Of a stretch of 64,000 nt of DNA, positions 33,699 through 39,110 are shown one piece after another. Every line of letters starts with the position of its first letter. Position 1 is the stretch's first letter. The notes under the pieces are model-generated. The model saw only the letters and a program-made list of their open reading frames with translations. It was not told the DNA's origin and searched no databases. Source of the DNA: Caenimonas soli. GTDB taxonomy: Bacteria; Pseudomonadota; Gammaproteobacteria; Burkholderiales; Burkholderiaceae_C. Both the position numbers and the translations under genes were made by a program. The stretch is from contig NZ_JABJVV010000007.1 in NCBI RefSeq assembly GCF_013155545.1, positions 124,001-188,000 of the forward strand, read 5' to 3'.

Positions 33699-35082
33699 TT
33701 GCGACCTCCACGGCGGCCCAGCCGCCGCCCAGCGCCTTGTAGAGCGTGACCGTGTCGGCGAGGACCTGCTGGTGGCTCGCGAGCAGCGCCAGCTGGGCCG
33801 CGAGCAGCGAGCGCTCGTTCTCGAACACCTCGAGCTGCGAAATGAGGCCGTTCGCGAGCTGCGCTGTGCTCCCGGCAGCCACTTGCCGCAGCTCATTAAC
33901 CTGCAGCTGCAGCTGCTCTCGCTGCTGCCGGTGAGCGTCGAGGTTCACGAGCGCGTTCTCGGCATCCTCGAACGCGGCGACCACGGTGCGGCGGTATTCC
34001 TGCTCGGCGACCTTCACCTGGGCCTCGCTGGTCTTGGCGCGCGCCTTGATGGCGGGATTGAGTGCGGGAATATTGATGCTGGGCAGGAGCCCGAACGTGA
34101 AGGACTTGAGCAGATCGCCGAGTGCGAAGCTGGCCGAGCCGCCGCGGCCGGTCAGGCTGATGGACGGCAGCTGTGCGAGCTTGGCCTGCCCCATCAGGTC
34201 ATGGGCCACGAGCACGCGGAACTCGGCCGCGATGACGTCGGGCCGGCGCGCCAGCAACTGCGAAGGCAAGCCGGTGGGCACGCCGGGAATCTGCACCCGG
34301 TCCTGGAGGCGGCTCGCAGGCACCTTGAGCTCCCCGGCCGGCACGCCGAGCAGGGTGGCCAGCGCGTTCTCGGACACGTTGCGAAAGCGCCGCAGCTCCA
34401 GCAGCTCCTTGGTCAGCCGGGCGGTTTCCGCACGTTGGCGCAGCACCTGCGTGGCGGGCACGAGGCCGTTGTTGCGCATCGTCTCGAAGATGCCCAGGAT
34501 CTGCTGGTTCTTGGCCAGCGCGCGTTGCTGGTGGTCGACCTGCTCGTCAAGTTGAAGGATCTGGAAGTACGTGATCGAGACGCCGGACACCAGGGTCAGG
34601 TAGCCCGCGCGCCAGTCCGCCTCGGTCGCCTTGAACTCGGCGGTCTGCGCCTGCACGCCCTTGCTGACCTTGCCCCAGACGTCGATGTCCCAGTTCACCT
34701 GGCTGCCCACGCTGAACTGTTTGCTCAAGCGTTGCCCGGTGCTCTTCTCCAGGCTGGCGCCTGCGCCGATGTCCACCGTCGGCTGCCCGCCCGCGCGGGC
34801 CTCGGCGATCTGCAGGTTGGCCACGTCGATGCGCGCTGCCAGAATCTTCAGGTCGAAGTTGCCCGCAATCGCCTTGGCCACGAGCGAGTCCAGGTAGGGG
34901 TCCCGGAACTCTGTCCACCACTGCATTGAAATCGTGCCGGAAGCGGACACGGCGCTATCGGAAGGCCGAGACCACGAGGACTTCGTGGGGGCCTCCGGCC
35001 GCTTGTATTCGGAAATCTTGACATCCGCGCAACCGCACAGCAGTGCCGCACAGAGGCCGGAGAGAAGAATGGTTTGCTTCAT
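33685..35082 (-). CDS. TolC/NodT-family outer-membrane lipoprotein
   Basis: A 465-residue outer-membrane efflux protein with a lipoprotein signal (MKQTILLSGLCAALLCGCAD, lipobox LCGC). NodT-type features are WWTEFRDPYLDSLVAKAI, the coiled-coil helices, RRPDVIAAEFRVLVAHD and AFEDAENALVNL. It should form the outer-membrane channel of the exporter. It is the first gene of the six-gene minus-strand operon and lies behind the ECF-type promoter at 35171-35199; AAAGGG precedes the ATG. Its stop overlaps the FHA gene start by 14 bp. Confidence 0.93.
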   Translation of the reverse strand: MKQTILLSGLCAALLCGCADVKISEYKRPEAPTKSSWSRPSDSAVSASGTISMQWWTEFRDPYLDSLVAKAIAGNFDLKILAARIDVANLQIAEARAGGQPTVDIGAGASLEKSTGQRLSKQFSVGSQVNWDIDVWGKVSKGVQAQTAEFKATEADWRAGYLTLVSGVSITYFQILQLDEQVDHQQRALAKNQQILGIFETMRNNGLVPATQVLRQRAETARLTKELLELRRFRNVSENALATLLGVPAGELKVPASRLQDRVQIPGVPTGLPSQLLARRPDVIAAEFRVLVAHDLMGQAKLAQLPSISLTGRGGSASFALGDLLKSFTFGLLPSINIPALNPAIKARAKTSEAQVKVAEQEYRRTVVAAFEDAENALVNLDAHRQQREQLQLQVNELRQVAAGSTAQLANGLISQLEVFENERSLLAAQLALLASHQQVLADTVTLYKALGGGWAAVEVANARD

Positions 35083-35170
35083 TGCGCCCTTTGCTCAAGA
35101 GTTGGACTTGCAGACGGGAGCTCCTGAAGCGGGTGTCGCAGCTTTGCATCGCCGGAGCTTGTCGCCATCC

Positions 35171-35199
35171 TGAGTTGCGACGGGTTCCGGAACGGTTCA
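35171..35199 (-). promoter_or_regulatory. candidate ECF promoter, site 3 (exporter operon)
   Basis: On the minus strand TGAACC (35199-35194) and CAACTCA (35177-35171) are 16 bp apart, 88 bp upstream of the TolC-like gene. It would drive the six-gene exporter/activator operon. It lies in a 360-bp divergent gap that also holds site 4. Confidence 0.65.
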
Positions 35200-35355
35200 T
35201 ACTTTTTCGGCGCCGTCACTGTGTGCCATCGTGGGCGCGAACGGTGAGCGTCGACTCTCGGGGCCATTGGAAACCTTAGGCAGGACGTGAGGCACTGTCA
35301 AGGCGCTTTGAACCGCTGCTCGAAGTCTCCCCGTTGAGCAGATCGCGAGAGAAAT

Positions 35356-35384
35356 TGAACCGGCTTGCCGAACGCGGCAACCCA
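35356..35384 (+). promoter_or_regulatory. candidate ECF promoter, site 4 (kinase gene)
   Basis: TGAACC (35356-35361) and CAACCCA (35378-35384) are 16 bp apart, 58 bp before the kinase ATG. With site 3 it forms a divergent pair about 160 bp apart. Confidence 0.62.
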
Positions 35385-35442
35385 TTGTCTGGTGCGAACA
35401 CGACCATGCACGGCATGGCTCTTTCTTGCAGCAGGAGCGATC

Positions 35443-37146
35443 ATGAATCTGGCGAACTGGACGACGCGGTTTCGGGTGGGAAATGCCCAGAACAGCGACA
35501 AGCAGCCCGACGGGCAACCGCCGGCACAACGCGCCGCATCGCGCTCGCTGGTCGGCAGCCGCGTGGGCGCCTACCTCATCAGCAAGCGGCTCGGAGAGGG
35601 CGGCGTCGGGCAGGTGTTCAAGGGCGTCGATGTGATGCTCAAGCGCGAGGTCGCGATCAAGGTGCTGCACCCCGAGTTCGCGTCCGATCCGCTCTTCGTC
35701 GAGCGCTTCAGCCGCGAAGCGCAGCTGCACGCGAAGCTCAGCCACCCCAACATCGCCACCGTCCATGCCTTTCTGCACGAAGGCGACGATCAGTTCATGG
35801 TCATGGAATACGTGGCCGGGATATCGCTGGACGAGTTCGTCCGCTCCGGCGGCCCGGTGCCGCTCAGGCGGGCACTCGGCATCTTCCGGCGGGCGCTTGA
35901 CGGCATCGAGCATGCGCACCGCAACGGCATCGTGCACCGGGACATCAAGCCGGCGAACATCATGGTGGCCGACAGCGGCGCGGTGAAGGTCATGGACTTC
36001 GGCATCGCCCGCGCGCTGGACAGTCAGGAACACCTCACGCGCCACGGGCAGGTCGCGGGCACGGCCAAGGCCATGTCGCCCGAGCAGATCCGCGGTGGCG
36101 AGGCCGACGTCCGTTCCGACATCTATTCGCTGGGCATCGTGCTGTACACCTTGCTCGCCGGCCGCGCGCCGTTCGACGCCGACAACGACCTCGCGTTGAT
36201 GAAGGCCCAGCTGGAACAGGCACCGCCACCGCTGCGTGCGCTCGCTGGAGACGTGCCCTCCGAGGTGGAGGCCGCGGTGATGCGGGCGCTGCAGAAGGAC
36301 CCGTCCGCCCGCTTCCAGACCGTGGGCGACTTTGCGCGTGCGCTCGATGCCAGCAGCTCTGAAACCGACGCGACGGCGGCGATGCCACGGCCATCGCGCG
36401 CGCCGCTGGGCGCGCCAACGATGTCGAGAACGGCCGTGAATCCCGCGCTCGCGGCCACCGCGGTGCGGCCCGTGCCTGCGGCGGCTGCGCGGCGCATGCT
36501 GCCGCGGCTCCATCGCCGCGCCGCGGTGATCGCGTTGGCGCTTTCCACACTGGCGTCCGGCGCGCTCATCCTGATGCCGCGCACCGTGCAACTCGCGGCG
36601 CCCCCCGTCGCGCCGCCGCAGCCCGCCGCACCGCAGCAGTTAGCCACGCAGGCGGCAGCCCCGCTCGAACCCGTGGCGCTCGTGCAGCTGACTCAGCCGC
36701 CGGCGCAGGCCGAAACGGCGGTACCGCGCACCTTGGCCATCGTTCCTCTCGGCTCGGACGGCCACTTCAAGCCCGGCGAGCGCATTCGACTGCAGGTCAT
36801 CGCAAGCCACGATGCGCACGTTTACTGTTATCTGCAGGACGAGACACAGCGCATCGTGCGCTTCTATCCGAACCGCTTCCGCAAGAGCGCCCTGGTGACT
36901 GCGGCGGCGCCGCTGGAGATCCCGGGCCCGATGCGCTTCGAGATCCTGGCGAACACGCGCAACGTAACGGAGACGATCGCCTGCTTCGCGAGCGAGCGCG
37001 ACCTCATGGATCAGTTGCCGCCAGAGGTGGTCGGCACCGACTTCGCGAGACTGCCGCTCACCTCGCTCGATCAGTTGCGAAGCGCCTTTTCGCGCGTGGA
37101 CGCCGACAAGCCCGCCGAAGCCAGCTTCCTGGTTCAGTTCAAGTAG
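35443..37146 (+). CDS. Hanks-type Ser/Thr kinase with C-terminal DUF4384-like domain
   Basis: A 567-residue membrane kinase. The kinase domain (about 45-310) has LGEGGVGQVFKG, the invariant Lys in VAIKVLH, HRDIKPANI and DFGIA. After a Pro/Ala-rich linker comes one membrane helix (AVIALALSTLASGALILM) and an extracytoplasmic DUF4384-like sensor domain (GERIRLQVIASHDAHVYCYLQDE). ATG at 35443 has a good AGGAG. It probably signals from the envelope to the FHA scaffold encoded divergently, with the PP2C at 23885-24652 as opposing phosphatase. Confidence 0.92.
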   Translation: MNLANWTTRFRVGNAQNSDKQPDGQPPAQRAASRSLVGSRVGAYLISKRLGEGGVGQVFKGVDVMLKREVAIKVLHPEFASDPLFVERFSREAQLHAKLSHPNIATVHAFLHEGDDQFMVMEYVAGISLDEFVRSGGPVPLRRALGIFRRALDGIEHAHRNGIVHRDIKPANIMVADSGAVKVMDFGIARALDSQEHLTRHGQVAGTAKAMSPEQIRGGEADVRSDIYSLGIVLYTLLAGRAPFDADNDLALMKAQLEQAPPPLRALAGDVPSEVEAAVMRALQKDPSARFQTVGDFARALDASSSETDATAAMPRPSRAPLGAPTMSRTAVNPALAATAVRPVPAAAARRMLPRLHRRAAVIALALSTLASGALILMPRTVQLAAPPVAPPQPAAPQQLATQAAAPLEPVALVQLTQPPAQAETAVPRTLAIVPLGSDGHFKPGERIRLQVIASHDAHVYCYLQDETQRIVRFYPNRFRKSALVTAAAPLEIPGPMRFEILANTRNVTETIACFASERDLMDQLPPEVVGTDFARLPLTSLDQLRSAFSRVDADKPAEASFLVQFK

Positions 37147-37333
37147 TCCGCTTGTCCGTCGGCCTGTCGCGGCCGAACCCAGGCGGATAGTCGACGATAC
37201 GGCCGCTGCGGGTCTTCGTGCCTGAAAGATCGACGGGTCGCACGCCAGTGCGCGCGCCCCCCACGATCGCTTGCATCGCCTTGCGATCGAGATCGACGCT
37301 TTGCGGCAAGTCCTTGACGTTGATGAGTGCCAT
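37139..37333 (-). CDS. GG-leader secreted peptide 5 (different, basic core)
   Basis: A 64-residue precursor transcribed opposite to the other peptide genes. The leader (LINVKDLPQSVDLDRKAMQA, then IVGG) clearly belongs to the family, but the 38-residue core is short, basic and rich in Arg, Gly, Pro and Thr (VRPVDLSGTKTRSGRIVDYP), with no resemblance to the N/Q-rich cores. AGGAG lies 7 bases before the ATG. Its end overlaps the kinase gene's end by eight bases. A functionally distinct product using the same exporter is likely. Confidence 0.75.
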   Translation of the reverse strand: MALINVKDLPQSVDLDRKAMQAIVGGARTGVRPVDLSGTKTRSGRIVDYPPGFGRDRPTDKRTT

Positions 37334-37394
37334 GGCAGTCTCCTGAACCCAAATATAGTCTCGCGCGGCCATCAACGGAAGTGCCGTATCGCCA

Positions 37395-37419
37395 CCAACA
37401 GTCGAAACCTGCGTGTTGG
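37395..37419. promoter_or_regulatory. inverted repeat, candidate activator-binding site (cluster 2)
   Basis: CCAACA-N13-TGTTGG, identical in position relative to the promoter to the site at 22239-22263. Confidence 0.45.
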
Positions 37420-37530
37420 CGTGCACCCATCATTTCAGCGGCTCGCTGCCGTGCTCGCGCACATCGCCACCCAGCACTTTTCCATTGCCTGGCAAGCACT
37501 TGCGCAATTGTCTCGGTGGCGGATGAAAGC

Positions 37531-37546
37531 TGGCACGGCCCGTGCA
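37531..37546 (+). promoter_or_regulatory. sigma-54-type promoter, peptide cluster 2
   Basis: TGGCACGGCCCGTGCA again, with GG and GC 10 bp apart, 77 bases before the ATG of peptide 6. Identical to the cluster 1 promoter although flanking bases have diverged. Confidence 0.65.
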
Positions 37547-37622
37547 AATAAAGCTCCGAGCAGTTGCTCATTTCGTGATCCCTCTCAACCCATTCGACTC
37601 ATTGACTTAAGGAGATTTTGAA

Positions 37623-37901
37623 ATGCACACCCTGATGATCAAAGACTTGCCGGCCAGCCTGGAACTCGATCGCAAGGCGATGGCCGCCGTGCGCGGCGGC
37701 GTTGACGACCAGGCGATCGGCACGAGCCAGCTCAATATGCAGGCCATGATGGCCGCGGCCAACGTCGGCAACGGCCTGGTCGTCGGGGCGAATTCCCCGG
37801 TGATCATCCAGTCCGACAACACCTTCAGCCAGGACGCGGACAACAGCAACCACGCGTCCAACAAGAGCCTGCTGCTCGCGGCCCTCTTCGGCCGCGGCTG
37901 A
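37623..37901 (+). CDS. GG-leader secreted peptide 6 (peptide 1 leader, peptide 3 core)
   Basis: A 92-residue precursor. Its 26-residue leader is identical to that of peptide 1, whereas its 66-residue core (QAIGTSQLNMQAMM, NVGNGLVVGANSPVIIQ, NTFSQDADNSNHASNKS, tail LLLAALFGRG) is almost that of peptide 3. It therefore looks like a recombinant. First gene of cluster 2, behind the sigma-54-type promoter, with AAGGAG as ribosome binding site. No cysteines. Confidence 0.85.
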   Translation: MHTLMIKDLPASLELDRKAMAAVRGGVDDQAIGTSQLNMQAMMAAANVGNGLVVGANSPVIIQSDNTFSQDADNSNHASNKSLLLAALFGRG

Positions 37902-37919
37902 AATCCCGCTCAATTGTTT

Positions 37920-37948
37920 TGAACCGAAAACCCATTCTTCTCAACTCA
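37920..37948 (+). promoter_or_regulatory. candidate ECF promoter, site 5 (peptide cluster 2)
   Basis: TGAACC (37920-37925) and CAACTCA (37942-37948), 16 bp apart, 64 bp before peptide 7. Sequence and spacing are identical to site 2. Confidence 0.55.
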
Positions 37949-38012
37949 TTGACTCCTTTACCAAGGAAACAGTGATTCAACCCCTCAACTTTTTTTTCAA
38001 GCGAGAAATGAC

Positions 38013-38294
38013 ATGAAATCCCTCCACATCAGCGACCTGTCCATCAACAAAGAACTCGACGGCAAGGCCATGGCGGCCGTGCGCGGCGGCGTCGACGACC
38101 AGGCCATCGGCACGAGCCAATCGAACGTCCAGGGCATGGTCGCTGCCGCGAACGTCGGCAACGGCTCCCTGTTCGCCGGCCCGGCGACCATCCAGTCGGA
38201 CAACACCTTCACGCAGACCGCGTCCAACAGCAACACCGCGACCAACGTCGACGCGTTCCTGCTGCTCGGCCGCCTGGGCCTGGTCCGCGGCTGA
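38013..38294 (+). CDS. GG-leader secreted peptide 7
   Basis: A 93-residue precursor almost identical to peptide 2: leader ending ELDGKAMAAVRGG, core QAIGTSQSNVQGMV, NVGNGSLFAGP, IQSDNTFTQTASNSNTATNV and tail FLLLGRLGLVRG. No cysteine. The 5' element T8-CAAGCGAGAAATGAC precedes the ATG. It follows the ECF-type promoter of cluster 2 by 64 bp. Confidence 0.85.
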   Translation: MKSLHISDLSINKELDGKAMAAVRGGVDDQAIGTSQSNVQGMVAAANVGNGSLFAGPATIQSDNTFTQTASNSNTATNVDAFLLLGRLGLVRG

Positions 38295-38345
38295 TTTCCA
38301 TCCCTCCCCACTCAACCCCCAACTTTTTTTCAAGCGAGAACTGAC

Positions 38346-38630
38346 ATGACCCACCTCCACATCAGCGACCTGTCCATCAAAGAAGAACTCGACGGCAAGG
38401 CCATGACGGCCGTGCGCGGCGGCGTCGACGACCAAGCCATCGGCACGAGCCAATCGAACGTCCAGGGCATGGCCGCCGTCGCCAACATCGGCAACGGCTC
38501 CCTGTTTTCCGGCCCGGCGACCATCCAGTCGGACAACACCTTCACGCAGACCGCGTCCAACACCAACACGGCCACGAACGTCGACGCGTTCCTGCTGCTC
38601 GGCCGCCTCGGCGTGGTCCGCGGCTGCTGA
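38346..38630 (+). CDS. GG-leader secreted peptide 8
   Basis: A 94-residue precursor with the leader type of peptide 3 (MTHLHISDLSIKEELDGKAM) but the core type of peptides 2 and 7 (QAIGTSQSNVQGM, NIGNGSLFSGP, IQSDNTFTQTASNTNTATNV). The tail FLLLGRLGVVRGC ends in a cysteine. It lies 51 bp after peptide 7 and is followed by the second hairpin at 38657-38682. Confidence 0.85.
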   Translation: MTHLHISDLSIKEELDGKAMTAVRGGVDDQAIGTSQSNVQGMAAVANIGNGSLFSGPATIQSDNTFTQTASNTNTATNVDAFLLLGRLGVVRGC

Positions 38631-38656
38631 GCCTGCGCCAAGAGCAATCCCGGCAA

Positions 38657-38682
38657 GGTGGGGGTCGCCCGCGACCCTCACC
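38657..38682 (+). terminator. hairpin after peptide 8 (possible attenuator)
   Basis: GGTGGGGGTCGC-CC-GCGACCCTCACC is a 12-bp stem with one G-T pair; realistically 11 bp with a 4-base loop. The preceding AGAGCAATCCCGGCAAGG is shared with the hairpin at 23849-23873. There is no T-run. Peptide 9 and the oxidoreductase lie downstream. Confidence 0.5.
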
Positions 38683-38715
38683 CGACCGCAGGCCCAGGAT
38701 TTCGAAAGGGACACC

Positions 38716-39012
38716 ATGAGCACCATGACCATCACCGACCTGCCCATGAGCCGCGCGCTGGATTTCAAGGCGATGTCGTCCATCAAGGGCGCAGGCGGCG
38801 CGCCCTGGGTCTTCGGAGCCTTTCGCGCCTTCCTGCCCGACAGTGCCCGGATCGCGCCCATCGTCAACTTCTACCAGACCAACTTCATTGCCGACCAGAT
38901 CAACGTTCAGTTCCAGACGATAGCCGTCGAGAGCAACGCCGCCAACGCGGTGATCAACGTCAACGCGAACCAGAACGCAATGAACTTCAACTTCGCCCTG
39001 TCGAAGCCGTAG
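38716..39012 (+). CDS. GG/GA-leader secreted peptide 9 (divergent core)
   Basis: A 98-residue precursor whose leader (MTITDLPMSRALDFKAMSS) aligns with the family; the cleavage pair is Gly-Ala at positions 25-26, followed by Gly-Gly. The core starts with an aromatic stretch (APWVFGAFRAFLPDSARIAP) and ends in an Asn-rich tail (ESNAANAVINVNANQNAMNF). It is the most distant of the N/Q-rich members and stands directly before the GMC oxidoreductase gene, 98 bp away. The ribosome binding site is probably AAAGGG 8 bases upstream of the ATG. Confidence 0.75.
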   Translation: MSTMTITDLPMSRALDFKAMSSIKGAGGAPWVFGAFRAFLPDSARIAPIVNFYQTNFIADQINVQFQTIAVESNAANAVINVNANQNAMNFNFALSKP

Positions 39013-39110
39013 CCGGCATCGCCGCACTCTGCGTGCTCGGCCGGATGTTGACGCGGCGCGGGCTTGGCGACATCATCCCCCGCATGCCTTGCATGCATCT
39101 GGGAGGTAGC

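Larger units (their letters stand above)
37377..37700 (+). repeat. duplicated regulatory-plus-leader segment, copy 2
   Basis: Gap-free counterpart of 22221-22544, carrying the same inverted repeat, sigma-54-type promoter, ribosome binding site and leader codons. The two copies bracket the exporter operon and the island kinase. Confidence 0.85.

Noticed and set aside
22467..38630. Curli-type amyloid system
   Set aside because: The curlin S-x5-Q-x-G-x4-N-x5-Q repeat is not met and no CsgE/F/G-like genes are present; the leader is a GG type, not Sec.
22467..39012. Lanthipeptide, thiopeptide or other modified RiPP cluster
   Set aside because: Most cores lack Cys, and no LanM, YcaO, radical-SAM or protease-cyclase gene is nearby. 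The GMC enzyme alone is not evidence of peptide modification.
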